From positions 93,512 through 157,511 of the forward strand of contig WTXG01000077.1 in the NCBI GenBank assembly GCA_022496185.1: a DNA stretch of 64,000 nucleotides, read 5' to 3'. The notes under the pieces are model-generated. The model did not search any database and was not told the origin of the DNA. It was given only the letters and a program-made list of their open reading frames with translations. The stretch comes from Multifurca ochricompacta. Its lineage: Eukaryota > Basidiomycota > Agaricomycetes > Russulales > Russulaceae. Below, in pieces: positions 46,676-56,452 of this stretch. Positions within the stretch are counted from its first letter, which is position 1. Each line of letters begins with the position of its first letter. A program made the position numbers and the translations under genes.

Positions 46676-47269
46676 TGTAATGCCTGGTGCGGGTGTTCGT
46701 CACGACGTGTGATAAGTCGCGTAGCGAAACTACGAAGTCAGGTGTGTACTGTCTTCCAAGTACATGGAGATCGGGTGAGAAGTCAACACAAAGGAGCTAA
46801 TCCCTTAGTGCTGGTGAGCGGAAGAGTGCCAGAAGCACTGAGACAATTCAAGAGTTGGGTCTTAGGAATCACCCAGAAGGTAATGCACCAAGTCAATTAA
46901 GAAGTCGAGTCTAAGGCATACAGGCTATCTAGGCAGGCCTTATATACATAATAGAGGTCAGAGTCTGAATTGGAGTACCGTACTCGATGTATCAACAAGG
47001 TTGTAATGTAACCAAATGGGGAACAGAGTCAGTGTGGGTCAGATGAGAATATACATAGACGAATCCGGTATAGTCGCAATTCTGGTGGGAAAATACATAA
47101 GAGTCCTTGTGTAAGATATGAGTCAGAGATAAGCACAGCCTGGGTCAAAGATAAGGAACAAATGGGTACAATGGAAGTCATAACACGGTCAACAAAGGGG
47201 CAAACAGGGCCAAAGGACATGTCACGTGATGGAAAAAGAAAACAAGACAATGCAACAGGGTTCATAACA
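46676..47269 (-). repeat. G1 right (5') LTR
   Basis: TGTAATGCCTGG to GGTTCATAACA, 594 bp. Holds the TATA box and the 11-nt block matching the primer-binding site. Drives minus-strand transcription. Confidence 0.93.
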
Positions 47270-48111
47270 CTCTCCACACAACCAGCATCCAACTTCACCA
47301 TAGACTATGTCTGATCCCAAATCATCCTTGACAAACAGCAGTGCATCAGAGACTCTGGTGACCCTGCCACTGCCTATTTTGTGAAAGCAGCCAAAGGATC
47401 TGGAAAGAAAAGGCAACAGGGGCAGAAACCAAAGAAACATTGTACTCACTGCGATATTGACGGACATGATGTAACTGAGTGCCGGAAGCTAAAGAAGAAG
47501 GAGAAGGAGGAGGAAGCATCTAAACCCCCCTTGACTCCCAAACCTGAGGCGGCAGTGAAGGTTGCTCTAAGCACTGAGGCAGGCACTGAGGAAGGGGACG
47601 GCACCATTCACCTGTTCAAGTCACTCCAAGAAGCAGCGTCAAAGAATACCCTAGATGATCAGTGGATTGTTGACTCCGGAGCATCACGCACCATGTGTTC
47701 CCACAGAGAATGGTTCCAATGTTTCCTACTGCTTACTACCCATGTGAAGATTATGCTGGGTGACAACAGTGCCATCTATGGCACTGGAGTTGGGGATGTG
47801 CTTGTACAGATGCAAGCGAACAATACCTGGAACACAGTCCTACTGCGAGATGTCTTGTATGTCCCAGATCTCCATGGAAATCTTGTGTCCATAGGCCAAC
47901 TTGCAAAGCGTGGGGCATCAGTCCGATTCGAGAAGGAGGGCTGCAAGGTTTTCAGTCAGAAGGGGATGCTCATATGTGAGGGACACTTACTCTGTGAACT
48001 GTACATTCTGCATGTCTGTATCACCCCCAATAAATCAGTGCATATCGTGCCCATTATCCCTTTGCTGCCTGACAGAAAAGAACCTGCTGACAAGCCAATT
48101 GCACTCCTCAC
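47270..48111 (+). pseudogene. Copia gag C-terminus and protease
   Basis: The frame resumes after G1 with a TGA at 47312-47314 (YV stop SQI, Arg site). A basic stretch and a CCHC knuckle (CTHCDIDGHDVTEC), a Lys/Glu linker, and the aspartic protease site WIVDSGASRTMCSHREWF with a normal DSG follow. Then comes the region before the integrase (VLLRDVLYVPDLHGNLVSIG). Cut at 48111 by G2. Confidence 0.9.
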
Positions 48112-48690
48112 TGTTACATCCGGTGCGGGACATTCCACATGACTTGTGTGACAGCATACTATGCGGGTTCAGATAAGAGACCAATAGGGTCCCTTGGAGT
48201 TTAGAGGTAACGAGTCAAAGTCAAAGAGGCTGCACTCTAAGACGATGTTAAGTGGAGGGATGCCAGAAGCACCGAGACAACTTGAGCTCAAGGATCAAAG
48301 GGAAGTCCAGAAGACAAACACCGATGTATTCAATAAGTCGAGTCTGAGCTCTACAGTGTAACTATAGCCGACTTATATACGTAAGGAGGTGAGCATCTAC
48401 CGATAAGAATCGCGGAGTCAAGTGGGCCCAAATATCCGGAAGCGGAGGGCGTAAAGCCTGGCTTCTACTGATAGGGGATTAAGTAAATGTCCGGTCATAC
48501 GATAAGAAGATAAGTGATAAGCAAAGATAAGGGTAGACAAATATAAACAAACAGGCAAGTCATGGGGATGGACGAAGAGCATGTGACGGATCCCACGATG
48601 GAGACGTGATCTGATAATGAAGTGTGGGTGGCAAGGAAGGGTCATCGTTGGGTAGGAAAAAGAACACAGGAAGAGACAGGGTTCGTAACA
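48112..48690 (-). repeat. G2 left (3') LTR
   Basis: TGTTACATCCGG to GGTTCGTAACA, 579 bp. Adjacent internal polypurine tract at 48691-48705. Confidence 0.93.
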
Positions 48691-48721
48691 TTACCCCCTC
48701 TTCTGGTTCTAGCAGTCCCGG

Positions 48722-49954
48722 CTAGAAATGACTTGTACTGTCATCATCTTGTATCAACTCCAGGTAGTCGTCAGCTACATTACAGTCATCCATGCTGTAT
48801 GACTCCAGCTCCTGCGGGCATGCATGGGTACAAAGAAACCCATATGGGCCACGCTGACCACATGCGTGGCACAAGTCATAAATGGGGCAGTCGATCTCTT
48901 TATGCCCGGTGTTGTGACGAAGACACTTGCCACACCAGCCTGATGGGTTGTTGATCATCGGGGCCACCCCTACGCGTCGGAAAATGCAGTGTCGGCTCCA
49001 ATGAAGATTGCTTCGGCAGTGTCGACACCACTTGCGGTTGAGAGGGCAGTTCCAGCTGATATGATACTTGCTATCACATCACCAGCAGGTTTCCCCGTGC
49101 AGATTCTCACGCAAACATGGCATCTTGAGTCAGCTCAGCAGCAATGTCAGGGTGGCCCCCAGTGTTCGAGGAGGGAGAGGCTGTGCATAGGTGTTGGTGT
49201 ACCTTTCAGTGATCATCTGATACGCATCTCCCGCCTCCAACCTCTTCCTGATCTCAACAATCTCTTGTTCCAACTGGAACATCCCATTCGTCAACCTTGC
49301 CATCATTTTCACATGCTCCTTGTACTGCTGGTTCAGCGTTCTCCGCAAGGTGATGTTCTTCCGCAGCCTCATGACTTCCGCCTTGAGGCGCGGGAGCCTC
49401 ATATCATTCATCACCTCATCAATCACAAAGGCATGACAGTCCTCCGCAGCGAGATGGCCCAGCTGCTCATCAGTCAGCGTGTGGTGAAGTCGGCCCGTGT
49501 ACCTTTCTTCCAGATAAACGGGAGCCCTGTAAACCAGCCCATCCTTCCTCATGCACCCTGCCACATCCATTCCTCCATTGGTGTAATAGATATACTTCAC
49601 AATGGCCTTGGAACCATCGGCCATTGTGATCTCCAGAGGGAAGTACATTGATGAGTTGGGGTTGTTGGGGATGAAGGGGAACTCTGGGGCTTCATCATTG
49701 ATCTCCCCGTTGAGTAAGTCATTGGGATGGGGCTCTTCACAGTGGGTGAAGTCGTCGTTCAGGTCTGGGGATTGGTTCTTGATATGGGCTTCTGCAGCTT
49801 CATAGTCGATGGGGGAGGAGGGACAAGTGGATGGATGAGCAGATGGGAAATTTTTGACGACAGTCATTGGGGAAGCGAAAGCGTCGATGGTGGCAGAGGC
49901 GGTGATGAAAGACATGATGGATTGTTCAGTGGTAGTAGTTCGCTGGGGTAGCAT
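48722..49954 (-). pseudogene. G2 third module (separate reading frame after pol)
   Basis: Begins around 49954, after the TAA that ends pol at 49991. A 274-codon open frame starts with an ATG-like opening (MSFITASATIDAF is the first internal Met). Acidic Pro-rich linker, FPLEITMADGSKAIVKYIYY, DVAGCMRKDGLVYRAPVYLE, then a long coiled-coil-like stretch (MNDMRLPRLKAEVMRLRKNI; LEQEIVEIRKRLEAG). A frame change near 49130 leads to the Cys-rich tail (NPSGWCGKCLRHNTGHKEID; CHACGQRGPYGFLCTHAC) ending at 48722. It has no signal peptide, transmembrane segment or envelope feature despite its env-like position. G1 and G3 carry the homologous module fused in frame to pol. Confidence 0.8.
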
Positions 49955-49990
49955 ATACTGGGGAATCTGAGAGAGTCTGGGACTGTTCTT

Positions 49991-50638
49991 TTAACTGTTT
50001 TTGGGCGCTTCTGGGTGTTGGGTATGGAACTCCGCAATAAGGACTGGGGCAAAGATATCTCTGGCTGGTTCCCATGAGTTGTCAGAAGCTGGGAATCCCT
50101 TCCACTTAACTAGGTAGTACAGCTTGCGCCCTCGGCCTTGTTGCTTCAAGTCTAGAATGCATTCTACTTCCCACTCCTCTTCCCTGTTGATAAGGTCTGG
50201 CGGGGGTCTTGGGAAGTTTTCCCCATGCAGGGACATTTCTTTGTAAGGTGTGAGTAGTCTGGCATGGAAGACTGGATGAATGCGCCATGCAGGGGGGAGT
50301 TTGAGTTCATATGACACATCCGACAGCTTCCTTGTTATCTTAAAGGGTCCGTGACGTTGGGGTGCTAATTTCGCTGTTGGGTGTGACATGTGAATGTTCT
50401 TCCCTTCCAACCATACCAGGTCATTGGTCCGATAAGGTGTGAACTTTGTGGGTTTCCCTGCCAGGGTCCTTTGCGCCTTCAACAGGTTTTCATTGGCCGA
50501 TTTCCTAATCTCTTCCCATTGGTTGATATGCTGCATGGCTGAAGGAACGTTCGTTGGCTTTCCCATCCATGTGGCTCGGGGTGTCCATCCCATGATAAGT
50601 GAAAATGGGGAGTGTTTCATGGTACCATTGGGCCACAA
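49991..50638 (-). CDS. G2 integrase C-terminus and chromodomain
   Basis: Open frame with the post-catalytic integrase region (FSLIMGWTPRATW; TAKLAPQRHGPFKITRKL; PVFHARLLTPYKEM) and a chromodomain (LYYLVKWKGFPASDNSWEPA), ending in TAA at 49991. It belongs to the same polyprotein as the frame upstream and is separated from it by a TGA at about 50687 (WCN-G stop QDDWADW). Confidence 0.8.
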   Translation of the reverse strand: MWPNGTMKHSPFSLIMGWTPRATWMGKPTNVPSAMQHINQWEEIRKSANENLLKAQRTLAGKPTKFTPYRTNDLVWLEGKNIHMSHPTAKLAPQRHGPFKITRKLSDVSYELKLPPAWRIHPVFHARLLTPYKEMSLHGENFPRPPPDLINREEEWEVECILDLKQQGRGRKLYYLVKWKGFPASDNSWEPARDIFAPVLIAEFHTQHPEAPKNS

Positions 50639-50686
50639 GTTATGTGTGAATTCTGCTGTTGCAAGCCAATCGGCCCAGTCATCCTG

Positions 50687-52611
50687 TCATCCATTGCACC
50701 AGAACCGCAGATACTGTTCGAGCCACTGGTTTGTTCTTTCCGACTGTCCATCTGTCTGTGGGTGATACGCCATGGAGATGTTTTGAGCAATGTCCAGTGT
50801 TCTGCAGAGCGCCCTGGCAAATGTGGATGTGAAGCGTGGGTCACGGTCTGAGATGATCTTTTCAGGGAGTCCGTAGTGTCTGTAGACATGGTCCAGGTAA
50901 AGTTTGGCCACTCCCTCCACCGTAATGGACTCATTGCAGGGTATGAATAGTGCTGCTTTCGAATAGTCGTGGTCAGTGATGGTTAGGATTGAGTCGAACC
51001 CTCTGGAAGTGGGGAGTTTGACAATGAAGTCCATGGCGATAGTCTGGAATGGTTGTGAAGCCATTGGCGTAATTGGGAATGGTGCTGGCAGGTGTGGGTG
51101 CGTATTCACTTTATTGGCCTGGCAGTCTGCGCATCCCTTCACATATTCTTCCACATCCTTCTTCATGTTATGTGCGTTGGCCCATGCTTCGCATAACTGC
51201 TGATTCATATTCTGCGACACTTGGGCCCATAAATCCATGTTGTGAAGACTGACAACCGCCACTTTTGCGAAGATTTCTTCAGGGAGTACTGTGATATCAT
51301 TATTGTCCTCCTCACCACCGTTCAGATCTGGCTGTCGTGATAGTGCATCTGCGCGTGCATTGCGACTACCTGCAATATGCTTCAACACGAAGTTGTATTC
51401 TTCCAGTTCTAGAACCTCGTGAGCAACTCGCCGACTGATCTTGTGGGGCTCCTTCCAGTAGAGTAGGTTGGAATGGTCAGTGTGAATAATGGTCTTATGA
51501 GGGGTTCCTGCTAGGTATGGTCGCCAGTGCTGTAGTGCTTTCACAATGGCCAGTAATTCTCTATCCCAAATATCGTAGTTTCGTTCTGCCGGTGAGAACA
51601 TTTCTGAGTAGAAGGCAACTGGGTGAAGCAACCTGGTCGCATCTCATTGATTCAGCACCGCGCCATTGGCAAAGTGAGATGCATCGACCTCTAGTTCAAA
51701 AGGTTTTTCTAAATCTGGCTGTAGAAGAACCAGCTCTGAGCTGATGATGTTGCGGATTTGCTCAAAGGCGCGTTGCTGTTCCTCTGCCCACTGCCATGGC
51801 ATGTCTTTCTTCAATAGTCCGTTTAATGGCTGGGCGATGCCAGAGAATCCTCGAACAAATCGTCAGTAAAAGTTGCAAAACCCCATGAAGGACCGCACAT
51901 CTTTGACACACGTGGGTACAGGCCATTCCCGGACCCCTTGGATTTTTACCAGGTCCATTCGCACATGCCCTCCTTCTAGGATAACTCCCAGGTATTCCAT
52001 GCTTGGCTGTTCAAATGAGCATTTAGCTGGTTTGAGGTATAGGTCATGTTCATGTAAGATATCCAGTACTTGGTGTACCCGTTCTCGATGATGGGCAAGG
52101 TCGTTTGTAGTGGCTACCAGGATGTTGTCCATGTACACTACCACCTCGCCGGTAAGAATGAGATCACGGAAAATGTGATTCATCATGGATTGGAACGTGG
52201 CTGGCGAGTTGGTGAGGCTGAAAAACATGACATTTGGTTCAAAAAGCCCTTGGTTGGTTTTGAATGCCGCTTTACATTGGTCCCCTTCCTTGATTTGGAC
52301 ATTGTTGTATCCCCAGCGGACGTCCATTTTAGAGAATAGGGACTTGTCTCGCATGGTGTCAATGAGCTCCGATATAAGTGGTAATGGTAGGCATTTTTCA
52401 CAGTGTAGGCATTGATTCGTCGATAATCCTGGACGGGTCGAAGTTTTCCGTCTTTCTTCTTGATAAAGAAGAATGGTGACGCATATGGTGACTTTGACAG
52501 ACGGATATACCCCTTTGCAAGATGCTCCTTGAGAAATGCAGTGAGCGCCATTTGTTCCGCCTGTGACAGTGGGTAGATTTTACAGTCAATTGCTGATGGA
52601 GTGTCGGGCAC
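50687..52611 (-). pseudogene. G2 reverse transcriptase, RNase H, integrase core (zinc region deleted)
   Basis: RT in two overlapping frames (52611 to about 52395, then 52354-51863) with palm motif VVYMDNILVA, the second Asp being Asn. A TGA at 51863 and further breaks near 51650 precede RNase H (RNYDIWDRELLAIVKALQHW; HTDHSNLLYW) and integrase. The frame passes from AHN directly to MKKDVEEYVKGCADCQANK. Compared with G1, about 57 residues holding the two zinc-binding His are missing in frame. The DDE core remains (AMDFIVKLP; SDRDPRF; QSERTNQW). Confidence 0.85.
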
Positions 52612-52635
52612 AAATTCAATAGCATGGTCCCATGG

Positions 52636-53302
52636 TCATGCAGGTGGGAAGTGTTGGGATTCCTCCTCTGAGAAGACCTTCCAATGGTGGTGATACTCCT
52701 GTGGCACTGCCTCTTCAAAGGTCTTTTCCACCTGTCCCTCTATCACCTTCTGCGCGAGTTCCGATGCCTTGGTAGTGAAGCCATAGCCCGGATCTTCATC
52801 CTCTTTCACCCTGCATGCTACTGAATGTTGGGCAGCATAGTCATATCCCATCGACATGATAAGGACAGGGTAGAATTCCTTATCCATGGTTGCGTCGCTC
52901 CAGTTTATTTTTGGTTCGAATGCCGCAAGCCAGGGATATCCTAGGATGAGATCTTCGTCACCTAGGTTGGTGACTAGGAAGTGGATGACTTTTGTTACTT
53001 CCCCTGTTTGGACATTGAGATCGGTGTAGTGTGTATCTTCCCTGCTCAGTTGGCAGTTCCATCAATATTCCAGATATTCTTTTCCTGGGGAGTGCCAGCA
53101 TTCCCAATCCCATGGTCTTTGCCATTCGCAGGCTGATAAAATTGTCGGTGGCACCTGAATTGATCAGGATGTCACGGTCGGCCGTTTTCTGTGTAGTCTC
53201 GAAATGTACTGGTATTTTCAACGACTTGAAGCGACTAGTATACACAGAGGTTACATGTAGCGCTCGTGCCCAGGCCGATGGGTTTGAGCCAATCAAAAAT
53301 CC
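52636..53302 (-). pseudogene. G2 protease region of pol
   Basis: Starts after the -1 site at 53289-53302 with FLIGSNPSAWARALHVTSVY. The retropepsin site reads ILINSGATDNFIS (Asn for Asp). A frame change near 53090-52960 precedes the MDKEFYPVLIMSMGYDYAAQ segment, and the frame leads toward EEAVPQEYHHHWKVFSEEE. Confidence 0.8.
53289..53302 (-). promoter_or_regulatory. Conserved -1 frameshift site (G2)
   Basis: GGATTTTTGATTGG again. In G2 the gag frame reads KAFAKKDF then TGA (53295-53293) and pol continues in the -1 frame. Flanking sequence has diverged from G1, but these 14 bases have not. Confidence 0.65.
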
Positions 53303-54798
53303 TTTTTCGCGAACGCCTTTTCTACCAAGATGGCTCTCACTTCTTTGCTTTCCTTCATCATACTCGCCCATATCTCCTGTGCTTTTTCTTCTTTGTCCTT
53401 TTGTCGATAGTTGGTGGGTTATTGCGGATGGGCATGACCGTTGCTTCCGCTGCCCATGCCCCTTTTTTCGGGCATTCCCTCGACATGTGCCCCTGGGCCT
53501 TGCAGTGAAAGCACCTCCTTCCTTCATCAGGGTTTGCCTTTCATCTTCAGTGAGTGCAACCCACGCTCTGGTTCTGTCAGCGGAGGTGTCCATGGCATTT
53601 GGATCCCTCTGACTGGCGTGTATGGGTTTAACTCCGAAGGTGGCCTTCCATTGGTCGCAGGTCTTTCCCTTCTTCGTGTCAACCCCAAAGCGTGTCTGGA
53701 AGTCCAGGTAGTCTTGCTGCTGTTGTCGAGCAGCGTCAACCCATGTGTCCCAGTCATTGGGGTGGTGGAATTGGATAATGTTCTTTACCAGGGGTTGGGC
53801 AACCCCTGGGAGAAGAGGTCCAGAGTTGCCTCTTCATCAGTATCATAGCCGGCTCTGTTGGCCAGACTTCTGAACTTTGCTACATAGGTGTCCAGTTCTC
53901 CTTTCTCCATTCTCAAAGCCTTGAGTTCCCGAGCAGCCTTCTGCTTGGCCTGCCCATCTGTAAAGGCATCTTTGAACCTCTGGGCAATAGTTTCCCAGAG
54001 GCCTTCGCTGGTGGTACGACGACCACTCTCGATCTGTTCATTCAGCCATTCCAGCTGTTCCATTGTCCAGTCATCTACCACCTCTCCTCGAATCAATGAC
54101 AGAAAGAGGTTGGTGCGCTGGAAAGGGTTGATGATCTGGGGGACATCATGGTTGAAATTTTTGAAGGTGGTAAATTCCAACATAAATTTTTTGCTTTGTG
54201 ATCAGTCTCCTGTGAACGTTTGTGGTAATACACCTGACAGCCGTCCCGAGGGTGGGGGAATGTTGGGTGGTAACATGACTGGTGGGGGTGGAGGAGGAGG
54301 AGCCGGATCTGGAAGTTGGGCTGCAATGGTGGACATGTTCTGATAAAATGGGGTGATGGTGTCGGTGGACTGTATAGAGATCTGGGGAGTTGTCAAAGCA
54401 GGGGCTCTGGACGTGACAACTGCAGGTGCAACTGGGGATGTAGTCGATGCTAATACCAGTGCTTCTTCACTATGTTCTTCTACGTACTCTTCTGGCTCGG
54501 AGTCTGTAACAATGGCCGGGGGATTTTCCCTCCACGGTCCTAATCCAAATTCAGGGGGAGTGGGTCCTGTAGTGACCCAAGAGTGTCAGCTGTCTGAGTA
54601 TCGGATTTGATACCAAACTCTTTTCTCGTCATCGTATTCTACCGGTTGGTATCTTCCATCGTGATAGACATAGTATCCAAACTCGGACTCAAAGTCTTTC
54701 CAGGTGGCAGAGCCAAGTACCTGTTGTGAAAGGTCAGGCTCGTCCCTTCGTTCAATGGGTTCTTCTTTAAAGAGGGTCTGACTGCGGCTGGAAGCCAC
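53293..54798 (-). pseudogene. G2 gag
   Basis: Opens at GTG (54798) with ASSRSQ, like G1. Capsid-like part (GYYVYHDGRYQPVEYDDE; KNFNHDVPQIINPFQRTNLF; FTDGQAKQKAARELKALR). A base missing in the GGGG at 53791-53794 (five G in G3), another near the CCHC knuckle (CFHCKAQGHMSREC, about 53480-53530) and a third in an A-rich run near 53390 scatter the frame. It ends at KAFAKKDF-TGA. Confidence 0.82.
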
Positions 54799-54804
54799 GA
54801 TGAG

Positions 54805-54815
54805 AGACTCGACTT
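54805..54815 (-). promoter_or_regulatory. G2 self-complementary primer-binding site
   Basis: Minus-strand AAGTCGAGTCT, two bases inside the 5' LTR, exactly complementary to AGACTCGACTT at 55041-55051 in the LTR. That block lies about 32 nt after TATATAAG. Same arrangement and spacing as G1. Confidence 0.72.
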
Positions 54816-54817
54816 GA

Positions 54818-55396
54818 TGTTACGTCCGGTGCGGGACGTTCCACACGACTTGTGTGACAGCGTACTACGTGGGTTCAGATAAGAGACCAATAGGGTCCCT
54901 TGGAGTTTAGAGGTAACGAGTCAAAGTCAAAGAGGCTGCACTCTAAGACGATGTTAAGCGGAGGGATGCCAGAAGCACCAAGACAACTTGAGCTCAAGGA
55001 TCAAAGGGAAGTCCAGAAGACAAACACTGATGTATTCAATAAGTCGAGTCTGAGCTCTACAGTGTAACTATAGCTGACTTATATACGTAAGGAGGTGAGC
55101 GTCTACCGATAAGAATCGCGGAGTCAAGTGGGCCCAAATATCCGGAAGCAGAGGGCGTAAAGCCTGGCTTCTACTGATAGGGGATTAAGTAAATGTCTGG
55201 TCATACGATAAGAAGATAAGTGATAAGCAAAGATAAGGGTAGACAAATATAAACAAACAGGCAAGTCATGGGGATGGACGAAGAGCATGTGACGGATCCC
55301 ACGATGGAGATGTGATCTGATAATGAAGTGTGGGTGGCAAGGAAGGGTCATCGTTGGGTAGGAAAAAGAACACAGGAAGAGACAGGGTTCGTAACA
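54818..55396 (-). repeat. G2 right (5') LTR
   Basis: TGTTACGTCCGG to GGTTCGTAACA, 579 bp. All differences from the left LTR seen over the first ~300 positions (about 11) are CpG-type transitions. Confidence 0.93.
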
Positions 55397-56449
55397 CTCG
55401 CCCAGAGCACCTCAAAAGCTGACCTCCTTACCTGGCACCGGCGTTTTGGGCACATCAGTTCAGACACTATCCTCCAGATGGCTCAGGACGGGCTAGTGAA
55501 AGGACTTGATATTGATGGCAGAACTGTGCCTACACCAACACTCTGCGAACCATGCCTCAAGGGCAAGCAAACGTGTGCTGAAATCAGCAAGTCCACGGAA
55601 ACACGAGCTGACAACATACTCGGCCATGTCTTCTCAGATGTGTGTGGAAAGCTCCCCACTCAATCTCACAAAGGTTATCTCTATTTCCTCACCTGGGTGG
55701 ATGACAAGTCATGAAAGGTTTTCATTGTGGGTCTGCGTGAAAAGTCAGAGGTACATCGACACCTACAGGATTTCATTGCCATGGCTGAGCTCGAAACTGG
55801 ATGTCATGTCAAAGTCCTTCGCTCCGATGGAGGGGGCGGGTACATTGCTGACACCACCCAAACTTACTTGAGGAGAAGGGGAATTAAGCATGAAATGACA
55901 ACAGCAGACACCCCCCAGCACAATGGAGTAGCCGAGCAGATGAATCAAATGCTCCTGGATAGAGTCCGTGCAATGCTTATCGATGCCGACTTGCCTCAAT
56001 CCTACTGGTTTGACACACTGCAGTACGCTGCCTATTTACACAATATCACACCTACCCGCGCACTTGATGGCTCCACTCCTGAAGAAGCCTGGACAGGATC
56101 CAAGCCGGATGTCTCTGGGACCTGCATCTTTGGTTGCTGGGCATTTGTTCACATTCCCGACAAGTTCAGGACGAAGCTGGGGGCTAAATCACTCACCTGC
56201 ACTTTCCTTGGCTTCGCCCCAAACTGCAGTGCTTTCCAAGTTGTGCATTGTCCCACCAGGCGTTTTCTGGAGTCCTGCAACGTTATATTCGATGAAGGGG
56301 GCCCAGATAGGCATGACCACATTGTAATTGAACATGACAATGATGATGCAACTGCACTTACCCAACCAGAAAGCCATGAAATCCCAAGCCAGGCTACCCC
56401 TGAGAGCATCAAACCTGTTGAACTTGATCCTAACACTCCAATGTTGTGA
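55397..56449 (+). pseudogene. Copia integrase
   Basis: GAG-pre-integrase/HHCC region (LTWHRRFGHISSDTILQM; CEPCLKGKQTC), then the catalytic core with Asp (HVFSDVCGKLP), Asp (VKVLRSDGGGGY) and Glu (HNGVAEQMNQMLLDRV) in place. A TGA at 55712-55714 (DDKS stop KVF, Arg site) interrupts it. The frame ends at TGA 56447-56449, also an Arg-type site in the linker before RT (PML stop RSKRTT stop APVR). Confidence 0.9.
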
Positions 56450-56452
56450 CGT

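Larger units (their letters stand above)
39152..47269 (-). mobile_element. Ty3-type LTR retrotransposon G1 (complete, inactive)
   Basis: 594-bp LTRs at 39152-39745 and 46676-47269; duplication CTCTC at 39147-39151 and 47270-47274; about 7.5 kb without the solo LTR it carries. The minus-strand order is gag, protease, RT, RNase H, integrase, chromodomain (so a chromovirus), third module. It is inserted in the copia gag gene. Defects: one-base deletion in gag near 45738, several TGA stops and protease Asp to Asn (INSGATDNF). RT YMDD and the integrase D,D,E residues are intact. Confidence 0.95.
48112..55396 (-). mobile_element. Ty3-type LTR retrotransposon G2 (complete, inactive, second family)
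   Basis: 579-bp LTRs at 48112-48690 and 54818-55396. Target duplication is CTCAC (48107-48111) against CTCGC (55397-55401), a single CpG transition. Length is 7285 bp. Same minus-strand gene order as G1, but LTRs and proteins clearly diverged. Pol ends in a TAA before the third module. Defects: at least three one-base deletions in gag, protease Asp to Asn, RT YMDN, loss of the integrase zinc region. Inserted in copia between protease and integrase. Confidence 0.95.

Noticed and set aside
48691..54817. Third module of the Ty3 elements as an envelope gene
   Set aside because: No signal peptide, transmembrane helix or fusion-peptide-like stretch; Cys/His spacing looks like zinc knuckles.
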